A program made the position numbers and the translations under genes. The notes beneath the pieces are model-generated. The model ran no database searches and had not been told where the DNA came from. It saw only the letters and a program-made list of their open reading frames with translations. Shown piece by piece: positions 48,197 through 59,364 of a DNA stretch of 64,000 nucleotides. Source of the stretch: Peribacillus alkalitolerans. Its GTDB lineage: Bacteria > Bacillota > Bacilli > Bacillales > DSM-1321. Numbering within the stretch: the stretch's first letter is position 1; each line of letters opens with the position of its first letter. The stretch spans positions 116,767-180,766 of the forward strand of contig NZ_JAAGVZ010000009.1 of NCBI RefSeq assembly GCF_010882125.1. The letters run 5' to 3'.

Positions 48197-50261
48197 TCGT
48201 GATCTATTGATAGAAATCGGATTAGAAGAAATGCCTGCAAAGGTAGTCACTGCATCTATAAATCAATTTGCTACTAAGGTAGAAAATTGGCTTTCTGAGA
48301 AAAAGATTTCATTTCACTCCGTAAAAACATTTTCTACTCCTCGCCGATTGGCACTAGTAATTAAAGCTGTAGTAGAGACTCAAGAAGATAATACAGAAGA
48401 GGCAAAAGGTCCAGCGAAAAAAATTGCCCTTGATGCTGAAGGGAACTGGTCAAAAGCTGCTATTGGTTTCACAAGAGGGCAAGGAGTATCGGTTGAAGAT
48501 ATTTTCTTTAAAGAAATTAACGGTATCGATTACGCGCACGTCATAAAGTTCACTAAGGGTCAGCAAGTAGTGGAGTTGCTTCCGGAATTGAAGGAAGTTG
48601 TTACTGGGTTAACATTCCCTAAGAACATGCGATGGGCCAATCAAGAAATGCGTTATGTACGTCCAATCAAGTGGATCGTCGCTTTGTTTGGCCAGGATAT
48701 CATCCCAATGTCTATTACAACAGTAGAATCAGGTAAAGTAACTCAGGGTCATCGTTTCCTTGGAGAAACGGTTGTGGTAGATTCTCCTAGTGCATATGAA
48801 CAACAGTTAGAAGAGCAGTTTGTTATTGTAGATTCTGAAAAAAGAAAAAGTATGATCCTTTCACAGCTGAAAGCTTTGGAAACAAAAAACGGATGGACAA
48901 TTCCAGTCGATGAGGACTTATTAGAAGAAGTAAATAACTTAGTTGAATTTCCTACAGCGTTATTTGGATCTTTCGAAGAAGAATTTCTAGAATTACCAGA
49001 TCGAGTATTAATCACGTCCATGAAAGAACACCAACGCTATTTCCCTGTAAAAGATAATGAAGGGAAGCTACTGCCTCATTTCGTGACAGTACGTAATGGA
49101 AATGATCAAGGACTGGAAATCGTAGCAAAAGGAAATGAAAAAGTGCTACGCGCCCGTCTTGCGGATGCTGCATTCTTCTATCGTGAAGACCAAAAATCAA
49201 CGATCGAAGCTTCTCTTAAAAAGCTTGAAACAATCGTCTACCACGAGGAAATTGGAACGATTGCTCAAAAAGTTGAACGTGTAAGATCGCTTGCTGGTCA
49301 AATAGGTAGAGCACAAAATATCTCTGAAGCTAAATTGAAATTAACTGATCGAGCTGCACAAATAAGTAAGTTTGATTTAGTTACAAATATGGTATATGAA
49401 TTTCCTGAACTTCAAGGTTATATGGGTGAGCGCTATGCGCGTATGAAAGGGGAGGAAGAGGAAGTCGCAGTTGCAATTAACGAGCATTATATGCCGAGAC
49501 ATGCTGAAGACTCTATTCCTCACGGCACAGTAGGAGCACTTGTGAGCATTGCAGAAAAACTGGATACCATTGTATCCTGCTTTGCTATAGGGATCATTCC
49601 TACTGGATCACAAGACCCTTATGCATTACGTAGACAAGCTAGTGGAATCGTTCAAATCCTTTTAGAGAAACGTTGGTCCATTACGATTGAACAACTGCTA
49701 AAACTTAGCTTAGGCTTGGCTGAGGAAAGTGGTCTATTGAAGAATGACCTGTCCGATGTATATGAAAATCTTATCTCTTTCTTTAAGGCAAGAGTTAAGC
49801 ATTTACTGAGCGAGAAAGGCATCCGTTATGATTTAATTGACGCAATGCTTGAAAATGAAATGGGGCACATCCATACTCTGGTTGAAAAGGCACAAGTTCT
49901 GGAAGAGCAAAAAAATGCACCGGATTTTAAAGGAAGCATGGAAGCACTAAGTAGGGTCATGAATATTGCAGTTAAAAGGACAGTTACTACTGATGTGAAC
50001 CCGGATTTATTCGATAATGAATATGAGAAGGGCTTATATCAAGCTTTTGAATCTGTGAAAAATGAGTATTATTCTGCTGAAAATGAAGAACAAAAATATC
50101 GACTTTTACTGACTTTGAAGGAACCAATTGAGAATTATTTTGAGCATACAATGGTTATGGCTGAAAATGAAGAAATACGTAATAATCGTTTATCCTTCAT
50201 GCATGTAATGAGCATGACTATTTCTAGCTTTGCAGCAATGAATAAGATTTTAACTGCATAA
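48189..50261 (+). CDS. glyS: Glycyl-tRNA synthetase beta subunit
   Basis: A 690-residue beta subunit that contacts tRNA. It contains the family start [13 protein letters not shown], an HD-like domain ([26 protein letters not shown]) and a C-terminal anticodon-binding DALR-like domain. Length is typical. It is coupled to glyQ by overlap and controlled by the same T-box. Confidence 0.97.
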   Translation: MSNRDLLIEIGLEEMPAKVVTASINQFATKVENWLSEKKISFHSVKTFSTPRRLALVIKAVVETQEDNTEEAKGPAKKIALDAEGNWSKAAIGFTRGQGVSVEDIFFKEINGIDYAHVIKFTKGQQVVELLPELKEVVTGLTFPKNMRWANQEMRYVRPIKWIVALFGQDIIPMSITTVESGKVTQGHRFLGETVVVDSPSAYEQQLEEQFVIVDSEKRKSMILSQLKALETKNGWTIPVDEDLLEEVNNLVEFPTALFGSFEEEFLELPDRVLITSMKEHQRYFPVKDNEGKLLPHFVTVRNGNDQGLEIVAKGNEKVLRARLADAAFFYREDQKSTIEASLKKLETIVYHEEIGTIAQKVERVRSLAGQIGRAQNISEAKLKLTDRAAQISKFDLVTNMVYEFPELQGYMGERYARMKGEEEEVAVAINEHYMPRHAEDSIPHGTVGALVSIAEKLDTIVSCFAIGIIPTGSQDPYALRRQASGIVQILLEKRWSITIEQLLKLSLGLAEESGLLKNDLSDVYENLISFFKARVKHLLSEKGIRYDLIDAMLENEMGHIHTLVEKAQVLEEQKNAPDFKGSMEALSRVMNIAVKRTVTTDVNPDLFDNEYEKGLYQAFESVKNEYYSAENEEQKYRLLLTLKEPIENYFEHTMVMAENEEIRNNRLSFMHVMSMTISSFAAMNKILTA

Positions 50262-50309
50262 TAAAAAAGCAATTTTCGAAATGTTTGTTGTAACTTTAAA
50301 TATCTGATT

Positions 50310-50500
50310 TGATTGTAGCGGAGGGCATATTTGACTCCTCTAAAATGCATTCGCATTTTCTTCGTGCGGTGTTCATTCGAAGAAGCATATTCAATGTCCT
50401 GCGGGAAAATGAGGGAAGTAGTTGCCCCCCTCAGGCGGTAACATAGAGAAGGCTCACACCCTTCCCAGCGAAAATAAGTGTCTCTCGCTTCAATCAATGG
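50310..50500. repeat. GC-rich palindromic repeat, copy 4, with nested insert
   Basis: A more diverged member (GATTGTAGCGGAGGG start, CTCTCGCTTCAATCAATGG end). An insert at about 50339-50400, after GACTCCT, matches that of copy 3: TGCATTCGCATTT, CTTCGTGCGGTGT and TATTCAATGTCCT are shared. The element follows glyS. Confidence 0.8.
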
Positions 50501-50542
50501 ACACTTTATAGTCTAAAAACGACAATCTATACGAAATTAGCC

Positions 50543-50600
50543 TAAAAAAGAGGTGAAAAGAAGGAATGAAGATTTCCTTACTTTTTCACCTCTTTTTTAA
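50543..50600 (+). terminator. glyQS terminator
   Basis: AAAAAAGAGGTGAAAA pairs with TTTTTCACCTCTTTTTT, with an inner AAGGAA/TTCCTT hairpin. It lies about 280 nt after glyS, downstream of the repeat. Confidence 0.85.
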
Positions 50601-50692
50601 TTTCTTTTAATAAGATAAATTTGCAGCAATAAATAAAAAGGTTATAATATTCATATATAGTATGACGTAATTATGCGATGTGTAGTTGGGTG

Positions 50693-51328
50693 GTGAATAT
50701 TATCGAACTGAATAAAAGACAGGAGATAATCCTGCAAATTGTTAAAGATCAAGGTCCCATAACTGGTGAAGCTATCGCTGATCAACTAAACTTAACGAGG
50801 GCAACCCTTAGACCAGATTTAGCTATTCTTACAATGGCAGGTTATTTAGATGCAAGACCTAGAGTAGGATACTTCTATTCTGGAAAGTCTGGCACTCAAT
50901 TATTAACTGACAATCTTAAAAATATTCATGTCAGGGATTATCAATCGATTCCCGTTGTAATAAATGATAGCATTTCAGTCTATGATGCAATCTGCATGAT
51001 GTTTTTAGAAGATGTGGGGACATTATTTGTAGTAGATCAACAGTCGTTTCTTGTAGGAGTTCTTTCAAGGAAGGATTTGCTGAGAGCCAGTATTGGAAAA
51101 CAAGAACTTTCTAGTATACCGGTCAATATCATTATGACACGCATGCCAAACATCGCCATGTGTGAAAAAGATGACTTGATGATCGACGTAGCAAAAAAAT
51201 TAATCGAAAAGCAAATTGATGCCTTGCCTGTTGTGAAAAAAGTTGATAAAGGCTATGAAGTAACAGGTAGAATAACGAAAACAAATATTACGAAAGCTTT
51301 TGTGGCGTTAGCTACAGAGGATCTGTAA
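50693..51328 (+). CDS. ccpN: Transcriptional repressor CcpN
   Basis: A 211-residue repressor of gluconeogenic genes (gapB, pckA) and sr1 in B. subtilis. It has an N-terminal winged helix ([21 protein letters not shown]) and two CBS domains (about 75-205) that sense nucleotides. The GTG at 50693 aligns with the B. subtilis start; the ribosome site is weak, and the upstream ATG at 50678 is a possible alternative. It pairs with ppsR. Confidence 0.93.
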   Translation: MNIIELNKRQEIILQIVKDQGPITGEAIADQLNLTRATLRPDLAILTMAGYLDARPRVGYFYSGKSGTQLLTDNLKNIHVRDYQSIPVVINDSISVYDAICMMFLEDVGTLFVVDQQSFLVGVLSRKDLLRASIGKQELSSIPVNIIMTRMPNIAMCEKDDLMIDVAKKLIEKQIDALPVVKKVDKGYEVTGRITKTNITKAFVALATEDL

Positions 51329-51350
51329 TAGATGTGGGGGAGTATATCTT

Positions 51351-52154
51351 ATGGAATCACCTATTATTTATGTTGTTTCCGATTCAGTCGGTGAAACTGC
51401 CGAACTTGTCACAAAAGCTGCAATCAGCCAATTTATTGGCTCTGATTTTTCCATTAGAAGAATTCCATATGTCGAGGACGAAGCCAATGTTGACGAAGTC
51501 ATCTCACTTGCGAAGCTGAATAAAGCACTCATAGCATACACTCTTGTAAGACCTAGGATAAGAGAATATATGAAGTTACAGTCTAACAAAGAGAATATAT
51601 TTGCATTTGATATCATTGGTCCATTAATGGATACACTTCAACAAAGGTTTAACCTACAGCCAGTTCATGAACCAGGTTTAGTTCGTAAATTGGATGATGA
51701 TTATTTCAAACGAGTCGAAGCTATTGAATTCGCTGTAAAATACGATGATGGCCGTGATCCACGTGGGATTCTAAGAGCTGATATCGTACTGGTAGGAGTT
51801 TCAAGGACATCCAAGACACCATTATCTCAATATTTAGCCCATAAACGCTATAAAGTTGCGAATGTTCCACTGGTACCTGAAGTTGAACCTCCAGAAGAGC
51901 TTTTCCTAGTTCCTCCCGAAAAATGTATAGGGTTGAAAATCATGCCTGAGAAATTGAATAATATACGTAAAGAACGATTGAAATCTTTGGGTTTAGGCGA
52001 TCATGCTATATATGCGAATATGGAAAGAATCAAAGAGGAACTCGATTATTTTGAGGGAATCATTGGAAGATTGAAGTGTCCAGTCATCGATGTAACGAAT
52101 AAAGCAGTCGAAGAAACTGCCAATACCATCATAAATCTTATACAAAAAAAGTAA
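51351..52154 (+). CDS. yqfL: Pyruvate dikinase regulatory protein (YqfL)
   Basis: A 267-residue bifunctional kinase/pyrophosphorylase (DUF299) that controls pyruvate phosphate dikinase or PEP synthase by threonine phosphorylation. The P-loop-like GVSRTSKTP is at about 149-157. GGGGGAG precedes the ATG. It is coupled with ccpN, and YqfL was reported to affect CcpN activity in B. subtilis. Confidence 0.94.
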   Translation: MESPIIYVVSDSVGETAELVTKAAISQFIGSDFSIRRIPYVEDEANVDEVISLAKLNKALIAYTLVRPRIREYMKLQSNKENIFAFDIIGPLMDTLQQRFNLQPVHEPGLVRKLDDDYFKRVEAIEFAVKYDDGRDPRGILRADIVLVGVSRTSKTPLSQYLAHKRYKVANVPLVPEVEPPEELFLVPPEKCIGLKIMPEKLNNIRKERLKSLGLGDHAIYANMERIKEELDYFEGIIGRLKCPVIDVTNKAVEETANTIINLIQKK

Positions 52155-52180
52155 AAAAAGCACTTAGGTGCTTTTTTTGT
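52151..52180 (+). terminator. ccpN-yqfL terminator
   Basis: AAAAAAAGCAC and GTGCTTTTTTT pair around TTAG. The hairpin begins within the yqfL stop region. The following 280 bp are very AT-rich with no gene seen. Confidence 0.9.
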
Positions 52181-52458
52181 TGGATAGCATTAATTTCAGA
52201 TTGTTCAATTAGTTTTTTGATATATCTTTTTTAAATGATTTTTTTATAAAAAGTATATAGCAATTTGAAATAACTTGTTCTATAATAAAAAATTGTGATA
52301 AAAATAAAATATTTAGGTTTAGACTTAATAATTAAGGAATAAACTATAAACTGTGAGAAAGTCAAGTAAGAGTAGTGAAAAAAATTCGACATTTCTTGTA
52401 CCCTTAAACTTCCATTTGGAAAAGAAGGATTATGAGGAATCATGGAGAATTATTGTGT

Positions 52459-52920
52459 ATGATGAGAAAGCCTGTGATTTACATTGATGCTGATGCATGT
52501 CCAGTTAAAAGTGAAATCAATGATTGTGCAAAGATATACAATCTTGAAACGGTATTTGTAGCTTCGATAAAGAACAGTATGAAAGAACCAACCGAAGGAA
52601 GGTGGGTATACGTCGACTGGGATAAGGAAGCAGCCGATCTCTACATAATGAACCATGTACAATCCTTTGATATTTGCATTACAGCAGATATTGGGCTAGC
52701 GGCGGGTTTACTGGGAAAAAGGGTTTATGTGATTTCCCCAAAGGGAATAGAATACGATGATTTCAATATTCAATCCATGCTTGCATTAAGGCATATTTCT
52801 GCCAAAAATAGGCGAAGTGGAAAACATTCTAAAGGCCCAAAAGCATTCACCAGTGAAGATAGAAAAGTTTTTTCTCAAAACTTATTAAAAATCTTGTCGA
52901 ATCATGCAGGAATTCTTTAA
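52459..52920 (+). CDS. yqxD: YaiI/YqxD family protein (UPF0178)
   Basis: A 153-residue PIN-like-fold family protein with the conserved IDADACPVKSEI start, DICITADIGLA and the SGKHSKGPKAF loop. Function is not established; the fold suggests a nuclease. The start at 52459 or 52462 (MMRKPVIYIDADA) fits the family; an ATG at 52432 would add nine unrelated residues. It precedes dnaG as in B. subtilis. Confidence 0.9.
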   Translation: MMRKPVIYIDADACPVKSEINDCAKIYNLETVFVASIKNSMKEPTEGRWVYVDWDKEAADLYIMNHVQSFDICITADIGLAAGLLGKRVYVISPKGIEYDDFNIQSMLALRHISAKNRRSGKHSKGPKAFTSEDRKVFSQNLLKILSNHAGIL

Positions 52921-52982
52921 GCTTTATTGAATTAAAGAGGTATGAATTAAAAGTATCACCTCAATAAGTGAATGGTGATGAT

Positions 52983-54788
52983 ATGTCAAATACACGTATA
53001 TCAGAAGAACAATTAAATCAAATTCGTAATGCTGTCGATATCGTGGATTTGGTTAGCGAATACGTTCAGCTCAAAAAACAAGGGCGAAATTATTTCGGCC
53101 TTTGTCCTTTTCATGGTGAAAACTCACCATCTTTTTCAGTGGCGCCAGAAAAACAAATTTTTCATTGTTTTGGATGTGGAGCCGGAGGAAATATCTTTAC
53201 GTTCCTCATGGATATAGAAGGGCTTAGTTTTCTAGAGGCTGCTAAAAAGCTGTCAGAAAAAGCTAATGTCCCGCTGGATATTGTATTGAATCAATCTGAT
53301 TCAAGCCAACAAGATTCCTCGCCTTTTTACAAAATGATGGAGGCTCATGAGTTATTACGTAAATTTTACCATCATTTGTTAGTAAACACAAAAGAGGGTG
53401 AGAATGCATTGGAATACTTGCTTCAAAGAGGTTTTACTGAAGAAGCAATTGAGAAATTCCAATTAGGTTACTCACTTGGTTCATGGGATTTCGTTTATAA
53501 GTTCCTAACCAAAAGGGGTTTTGATGAAAGTTTGTTGGAGGAATCCGGATTGATCATAAAGAGTGATCGGGAAGGAAAATACTTCGATAGATTTAGAAAT
53601 AGAATCATGTTCCCTATCTTTGATACAAAAGGTAATACGATTGCTTTTTCAGGAAGGTCATTAGGGGACGATGAGCCCAAATATTTAAATAGTCCTGAAA
53701 CGCCAATCTTTCATAAAAGCAACATCCTATATAATTTCCATTTGGCAAGGTCTCAAATAAGAAAGAAAGAAAGAGCTGTTTTGATGGAGGGCTTCGCTGA
53801 TACCATCACTGCTTCCATGGCCGGTGTAGAAAATGTAATAGCCACTATGGGAACGGCATTAACAGACGATCACCTTGCATTATTAAAAAGGAATACAAAT
53901 GAAATTCTGATTTGCTATGATTCGGATTCTGCCGGAATTGAGGCGGCAAATAAAGCCGCAAAAACGATTATTGAATCCGGCATGAATGTAACCATAGCAG
54001 TCATGCCTGACGGTTTAGACCCTGACGACTATATAAAAAAATACGGTGCACAAAGTTTCGCGCAAGAAGTAATTGGAAATAGTCTGACTTATATTGCTTT
54101 TAAAATGAAATATTTGCGAAGGGGTAAGAATCTAAACAATGAGGGCGACCGGCTTTCGTATATACAAGAGGTTCAAAAAGAAATAGTTAAAATTAAGAAT
54201 GAGGTTGAAAGAGAGCACTATTTACGACAGCTTTCAACAGAGTTCACATTATCTTTGGATTCTTTATTACAGCAGCAGAAAAAAATCTTCTTTTCAGAGA
54301 GAAAGAAAGGCAATATAGCTGTTGCAAACACAGTAGACATACAAACACAAGCACCTTTGCAATATGAGCATAAATTAAAACCAGCTTATATGAAGGCTGA
54401 AAGACTATTGATCGCCCACATGTTGCAAAGTAAGGATACATTCTTTAAAATATCGAATCTCCTTCAGGGAATAGACCTGAACATTGATGAACATCAAGCT
54501 ATCATTGCTTATATTTATGCTTATTATGAAAAATATGAGAATCCAGATGCAAGCTTACTGATGAACACCATACCAGATGTTGATTTACGGAGAATTCTTT
54601 CCGAAATAGAAATGATGTCTGTCAATGATGAGGTTACAGACCGAGAATTAAATGATTATATAAATTCCGTTTTGAAATATAAAAAGATGCTAATCATAAA
54701 AGAAAAAGAAGCGGAAAGAGACGAAGCGATAAAAAAAGGCGACTATCTTAAGGCTGCTTCAATCGCTAATGAAATTCTTAAATTATAA
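52983..54788 (+). CDS. dnaG: DNA primase DnaG
   Basis: A 601-residue primase for lagging-strand synthesis. The zinc finger has Cys41, His44, Cys62 and Cys65; the RNA polymerase domain carries the TOPRIM motifs (LMEGFAD, and CYDSDSAG), and the C-terminal helical part binds DnaB-type helicase. The start at 52983 has GGTG at 6 nt. It heads the dnaG-sigA pair. Confidence 0.97.
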   Translation: MSNTRISEEQLNQIRNAVDIVDLVSEYVQLKKQGRNYFGLCPFHGENSPSFSVAPEKQIFHCFGCGAGGNIFTFLMDIEGLSFLEAAKKLSEKANVPLDIVLNQSDSSQQDSSPFYKMMEAHELLRKFYHHLLVNTKEGENALEYLLQRGFTEEAIEKFQLGYSLGSWDFVYKFLTKRGFDESLLEESGLIIKSDREGKYFDRFRNRIMFPIFDTKGNTIAFSGRSLGDDEPKYLNSPETPIFHKSNILYNFHLARSQIRKKERAVLMEGFADTITASMAGVENVIATMGTALTDDHLALLKRNTNEILICYDSDSAGIEAANKAAKTIIESGMNVTIAVMPDGLDPDDYIKKYGAQSFAQEVIGNSLTYIAFKMKYLRRGKNLNNEGDRLSYIQEVQKEIVKIKNEVEREHYLRQLSTEFTLSLDSLLQQQKKIFFSERKKGNIAVANTVDIQTQAPLQYEHKLKPAYMKAERLLIAHMLQSKDTFFKISNLLQGIDLNIDEHQAIIAYIYAYYEKYENPDASLLMNTIPDVDLRRILSEIEMMSVNDEVTDRELNDYINSVLKYKKMLIIKEKEAERDEAIKKGDYLKAASIANEILKL

Positions 54789-54838
54789 ATTTTTTATATA
54801 GGTTGTTATGTGGTGAAAGTTTGGAAGGAGGGGAACAA

Positions 54839-55963
54839 ATGGCTGATAAATCAGCTCGTTCCAAAGACATTGATAATGAATTAAGCATAGACCAAGTAAA
54901 AGAACAGTTACTTGAGAAAGGTAAAAAGCGCGGAGTACTTACTTATGATGAGGTAAGTGACCGTCTCTCAGGTTTTGAGCTTGAATCTGATCAGTTAGAT
55001 GAGTTTCTTGAATACTTGGGTGAGCAAGGTGTAGAGGTACTTTCTGAAACAGATGAGGATGAAAATCCAAATATACAAGAATTATCCAAGGAAGAAGAAT
55101 TTGATTTAAATGATTTAAGTGTTCCTCCTGGTGTTAAAATAAATGATCCAGTACGTATGTACCTTAAAGAAATTGGTCGAGTCGATCTTCTTTCTGGTGA
55201 AATGGAAATTCAATTAGCTAAACGTATTGAGGAAGGCGATGAAGAAGCAAAACGTCGCCTCGCAGAAGCTAACCTACGTCTTGTAGTAAGTATTGCGAAG
55301 AGATATGTGGGTCGAGGCATGTTATTCCTAGATCTTATCCAAGAAGGAAACATGGGCTTGATAAAAGCAGTTGAAAAATTTGATTACCGTAAAGGGTATA
55401 AGTTTAGTACGTACGCAACATGGTGGATCAGACAGGCAATTACCCGTGCTATTGCCGATCAGGCACGTACGATTCGTATCCCAGTGCATATGGTGGAAAC
55501 AATCAATAAACTAATCCGAGTCCAAAGACAATTATTACAGGATTTAGGTCGTGAACCATCACCTGAAGAAATAGCTGAAGATATGGATTTAACACCTGAT
55601 AAAGTTAGAGAAATCCTAAAAATCGCACAAGAACCTGTGTCGTTAGAAACACCAATCGGTGAAGAGGATGATTCTCATCTTGGGGACTTTATAGAGGATC
55701 AAGATGCAACATCTCCTTCAGAGCATGCTGCTTATGAACTTCTTAAAGAGCAATTGGAAGATGTATTGGATACATTAACTGACCGTGAAGAGAATGTTTT
55801 ACGTTTACGTTTTGGTTTAGACGATGGGCGCACACGTACACTTGAAGAGGTTGGGAAGGTTTTCGGTGTAACGCGTGAACGTATTCGACAAATTGAGGCG
55901 AAAGCACTTCGTAAACTAAGACACCCAAGTCGTAGTAAGCGTTTAAAAGATTTCTTAGAATAG
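54839..55963 (+). CDS. sigA: RNA polymerase sigma factor SigA (RpoD)
   Basis: The 374-residue housekeeping sigma factor. It has region 1.1, region 1.2 ([16 protein letters not shown]), region 2 ([21 protein letters not shown] for -10 recognition), region 3 and region 4 ([20 protein letters not shown] for -35 recognition). The start at 54839 follows AAGGAGGGG. Downstream of dnaG by 50 nt, matching the macromolecular synthesis operon. Confidence 0.98.
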   Translation: MADKSARSKDIDNELSIDQVKEQLLEKGKKRGVLTYDEVSDRLSGFELESDQLDEFLEYLGEQGVEVLSETDEDENPNIQELSKEEEFDLNDLSVPPGVKINDPVRMYLKEIGRVDLLSGEMEIQLAKRIEEGDEEAKRRLAEANLRLVVSIAKRYVGRGMLFLDLIQEGNMGLIKAVEKFDYRKGYKFSTYATWWIRQAITRAIADQARTIRIPVHMVETINKLIRVQRQLLQDLGREPSPEEIAEDMDLTPDKVREILKIAQEPVSLETPIGEEDDSHLGDFIEDQDATSPSEHAAYELLKEQLEDVLDTLTDREENVLRLRFGLDDGRTRTLEEVGKVFGVTRERIRQIEAKALRKLRHPSRSKRLKDFLE

Positions 55964-55981
55964 AATTATGAGTATTTTCAA

Positions 55982-56028
55982 AAAAGGTGACTTTAAATCG
56001 TTGATAGGGCGATTTAAAGTCACCTTTT
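55982..56028. terminator. sigA terminator
   Basis: A 19-bp perfect stem (55982-56000 with 56010-56028) around a 9-nt loop, with A- and T-rich ends. It begins 18 nt after the sigA stop. Confidence 0.95.
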
Positions 56029-56195
56029 CATTTTATGGTTCATTTTAGTCAAAACTCAAAGAATGGTTGCCGATATTAATAGAGGTATAATCAATTATTT
56101 AAAAATAGAGTAGCGACTTGATCAGACGAAACATACGCTTAGGCTGATTATTGGATAAATATTGGTTATGCGCTATTCTTTTAGGATGTGATGGT

Positions 56196-56759
56196 TTGAA
56201 CGATACACGGAAGAAGATAGTTGTTAATGAGATTTTATATTGGAAGAAAAATCGATTGCTGCCTGAGCATTATTGTGATTTTTTATTGGCTTTATATACT
56301 GAAGGAAATGACAGAGAAGATAATGAAAGGGGCAATAATACGATTCTGTCATCTAAAAAATCTATATTGGGTAATCCTTTATATATTGCAGTTATGGTCC
56401 TTTCGATTGTTGGTTTAGTTATATCAGAATTTACATCCTTTAATTTTGTATTCCAAGGTATTATCTTATTGATGATTGTAAGTTCACTAATTGGAATAAC
56501 TTATATTTTCTCAAAGAAGTCGTTAAATTATCAAGTTCCTTTAATAGCATCAGCTTTCATTTTGCTTCTATTTACCGTTAAAATGATTGAAGTATTGTTC
56601 CCTCAACAACTCCTTATTCTTTATATTTCATTATTCATTCATTGTATACTATGGATTGTTTTGGGGTGGAAGTTAAAATTGATATACTTTAAAATTGCAG
56701 GACTTTTTGGAGGGATCTTGATCCTTTATTTTTTAGGTAAATTTACTGGGGTTCTATAA
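56196..56759 (+). CDS. Unrecognised multi-span membrane protein
   Basis: A 187-residue product when started at TTG 56196 (MNDTRKKIVVNEILYWKKN), or 202 residues from ATG 56151. A soluble N-terminal segment (about 45 residues, including LLPEHYCDFLLALYTEGN) precedes five or six hydrophobic helices up to the C terminus. I cannot assign a family or function. It lies between sigA and cccA behind a strong terminator, so it needs its own promoter. The TTG start is preferred because AGGATG lies upstream and the polar sequence begins there. Confidence 0.7.
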   Translation: MNDTRKKIVVNEILYWKKNRLLPEHYCDFLLALYTEGNDREDNERGNNTILSSKKSILGNPLYIAVMVLSIVGLVISEFTSFNFVFQGIILLMIVSSLIGITYIFSKKSLNYQVPLIASAFILLLFTVKMIEVLFPQQLLILYISLFIHCILWIVLGWKLKLIYFKIAGLFGGILILYFLGKFTGVL

Positions 56760-56978
56760 GAAAAGCTGAAAAAATTTTAAAAATGGACAATAATTTACCG
56801 TTTTTGTAGAATAATAAAAGAAGTAATGAATATTGGAATGGCCAATTTTTGTCTAAATTCCGAATTTCTATTATATCTTATCGTTTAGGGCTTTTCCTAA
56901 GTAATAATTTCAAGTAAAATAATAATTGCTTGTAATTAATTAGACAGTCAGGTTTATACATAGGGGAGGTAAACTACT

Positions 56979-57344
56979 ATGAATCGCAATCCAATTATTC
57001 CATTTGTACTTATTATGGTTTTTGGTATCGGCTTGGTTTTTGCTCTATCAATCAATGGCCTTGGAAATGCAAAAGAACAAGCAGCTGAAAAAGAAGGCGG
57101 AGAAAAGAAAGAAGAAGTTGCAGCAGGTTCTCCAGAAGAGATTTACAAAGGTACTTGTATCGGTTGCCACGGGGATCAATATCAAGGTGGCGTTGGTCCT
57201 GCATTAAAAGGTGTAGGAGATAAGTACACTCCAGACCAAATCAAAGACATTTTAGTAAATGGTAAAGGATCAGGAATGCCAGCTGGTCTAGTGGCTGAAG
57301 GCCAATTAGATGATATGGCAAAATGGTTATCTGAACTAAAATAA
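56979..57344 (+). CDS. cccA: Cytochrome c-550
   Basis: A 121-residue membrane-anchored cytochrome c facing outward. An N-terminal helix (about 5-25) anchors it, an acidic linker follows, then heme attachment CIGCH (Cys60, Cys63, His64) with Met100 in GSGMPAG as the sixth ligand. It carries electrons to the terminal oxidase caa3. GGGGAGG precedes the ATG. Confidence 0.96.
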   Translation: MNRNPIIPFVLIMVFGIGLVFALSINGLGNAKEQAAEKEGGEKKEEVAAGSPEEIYKGTCIGCHGDQYQGGVGPALKGVGDKYTPDQIKDILVNGKGSGMPAGLVAEGQLDDMAKWLSELK

Positions 57345-57358
57345 TGCTTCATGATAAG

Positions 57359-57396
57359 ATGGACGGCTGAACTAAGCATCAGCCGTCCATTTTTCA
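57359..57396 (+). terminator. cccA terminator
   Basis: ATGGACGGCTGA and TCAGCCGTCCAT pair perfectly (12 bp) around an 8-nt loop and end in T residues. Confidence 0.92.
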
Positions 57397-57494
57397 TGGG
57401 AAGAAATTTGTTTCAAGTCCCCCTTTCCTTGCAACAGTAAAGAAACATTCCTTATACTAGAGGGACAAATAAATGGTGATAGGAAGGTCTAGAT

Positions 57495-58202
57495 ATGAAT
57501 ATTGAGAAGTTATCAAAACGTTTAGAAGCAGTTGCTTCTTATATACCATCAAAAAGCATCCTGGCTGACATAGGTTCTGATCATGCTTATTTGCCATGTT
57601 ATGCTGTAATAAATGGGCTTGTGTTAAAGGCAATCGCAGGAGAAGTGGTTGAAGGACCCTATCAATCCGCTCGCAATCAAGTTCTTTCTGCCGGCTTGGA
57701 GAATAAAATCGAAGTCAGAAAAGGTGATGGCTTAGATGTTTTGAATCCAGGTGAAGCCACTACAGTCACGATTGCAGGTATGGGAGGGCCTCTCATTGCA
57801 TCTATATTGGAACGTGGAAAAGATAAATTGGAAAAGACAGAAAGGCTAATTTTACAACCTAATATTCACGCAATAAGTATTAGACAATGGCTATTGAGTA
57901 ACGGATGGCAACTGATAAAAGAACAGATCCTTGAAGAGGACGGAAAAATTTACGAGGTATTAGTTGCTGAAAAAGGAAACCCAGACCTTCCGTACCAAGA
58001 AAATAAAGAAGCGGCTTTATTGATGGGGCCATTTTTGCTAAAAGAAATGAACAGTACATTCGTAAAAAAATGGGATCATGAGAAAAATCATTGGTTACAA
58101 ATCCTTAAACAGCTGGAGTTATCAGGTGAGTCAGAGGGGAATCAACAGAAAAAACAAGAAATACTTTCGAAAATTTCTATGGTTGAGGAGGCTTTGAAAT
58201 GA
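57495..58202 (+). CDS. trmK: tRNA (adenine22-N1)-methyltransferase TrmK
   Basis: A 235-residue methyltransferase for m1A22 in bacterial tRNA. The SAM loop ADIGSDHAYLP is at about 25-35 and the TIAGMGGPLI motif follows near residue 93; a C-terminal coiled coil ends the protein. ATGA overlap with yqfO. The B. subtilis name is yqfN. Confidence 0.95.
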   Translation: MNIEKLSKRLEAVASYIPSKSILADIGSDHAYLPCYAVINGLVLKAIAGEVVEGPYQSARNQVLSAGLENKIEVRKGDGLDVLNPGEATTVTIAGMGGPLIASILERGKDKLEKTERLILQPNIHAISIRQWLLSNGWQLIKEQILEEDGKIYEVLVAEKGNPDLPYQENKEAALLMGPFLLKEMNSTFVKKWDHEKNHWLQILKQLELSGESEGNQQKKQEILSKISMVEEALK

Positions 58203-59320
58203 AGAAAATACCAAATGGCTATGAAATCATTCAATTATTCGAACAATTCTCTCCGAAAAACCTAGCCATGGAAGGAGACAGGATTGGTCTTGAACTGGGC
58301 ACTTTGAACAAACCAATCAATAAAGTAATGGTTGCTCTAGATGTATTGGATGAGGTAGTTGATGAAGCTATTGAGCAAGGAATAGACCTAATCATTGCTC
58401 ACCATCCCATTATGTATCGTCCACTTAAGAATATTGTCACTGACCAGCCTTCAGGAAAACTAATTGAGAAACTAATTAAAAATGACATTACAGTTTATGC
58501 TGCACATACCAATCTAGACATCACTGATGGTGGAGTTAACGATATGCTGGTTATGGCCCTAGGTTTACAAGATTCTAATATGCTGATTCCAACCTTCGAA
58601 GAAACATTGAAAAAACTGATTGTCTTCGTACCAAAAGAAGCAGAGGATAATGTAAGGGAAGCTTTAGGTAATGCAGGGGCGGGCTATATCGGAAACTATA
58701 GTCACTGTTCTTTTTCTAGTGAAGGACATGGACGTTTTCTCCCAGGTGACGGGACAAATCCATACATAGGTACAAAGGGCAAACTTGAAGTAGTGGATGA
58801 AGTCAAAATCGAAACAGTTTATCCAAAGAATTTGGAGAAAAAAGTATTAAGTGCAATGCTTAAAGCGCATCCATATGAAGAGGTAGCTTTTGATCTCTAT
58901 CCAATTGAAAACAAAGGGAAAGCTTTTGGATTAGGGAGAATCGGAAACCTTCCAATTGAAATGAGCTTACAACAGTTCACTGAACATGTGAAACAAAGTT
59001 TACACATAGACGGTCTTAGAGTAGTAGGCAATCTAAATGCACCAATAAAGAAAGTGGCTGTTGTTGGTGGTGATGGAAATAAATATTGGAGTCAAGCGAA
59101 GTTTAATGGCGCAGATGTTTATGTCACAGGAGATATTTACTACCATGTGGCTCATGACGCAATGGCTTCAGACCTGAATATTGTAGATGCTGGACACAAT
59201 ATTGAAAAAGTCATGAAATTTGGGGTAGTAAAGAAAATGAAGGAGCTTGTAGACGAAAAAGGTTTTGAAACGGAGTTTATTGCTTCGGAAATCAATACCG
59301 ATCCTTTCAAATTCATGTAA
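58199..59320 (+). CDS. yqfO: Nif3-like dinuclear metal protein YqfO
   Basis: A 373-residue DUF34/NIF3 family protein with two metal-binding halves (IIAHHPIMYRP, AAHTNLDI and the C-terminal DAGHNIEK) and an inserted PII-like domain (about 130-235). Often labelled GTP cyclohydrolase 1 type 2 homologue, although the reaction is not established. It overlaps trmK by 4 nt. Confidence 0.94.
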   Translation: MKKIPNGYEIIQLFEQFSPKNLAMEGDRIGLELGTLNKPINKVMVALDVLDEVVDEAIEQGIDLIIAHHPIMYRPLKNIVTDQPSGKLIEKLIKNDITVYAAHTNLDITDGGVNDMLVMALGLQDSNMLIPTFEETLKKLIVFVPKEAEDNVREALGNAGAGYIGNYSHCSFSSEGHGRFLPGDGTNPYIGTKGKLEVVDEVKIETVYPKNLEKKVLSAMLKAHPYEEVAFDLYPIENKGKAFGLGRIGNLPIEMSLQQFTEHVKQSLHIDGLRVVGNLNAPIKKVAVVGGDGNKYWSQAKFNGADVYVTGDIYYHVAHDAMASDLNIVDAGHNIEKVMKFGVVKKMKELVDEKGFETEFIASEINTDPFKFM

Positions 59321-59357
59321 AAAAATGGCCGGAATCTTTAATGGTCCGGCCATTTTT
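59321..59357. terminator. yqfO/ispH bidirectional terminator
   Basis: A 13-bp perfect stem (59321-59333 with 59345-59357) lies between the convergent yqfO and ispH, with A-tract and T-tract at its ends. Confidence 0.93.
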
Positions 59358-59364
59358 TAAGCGA

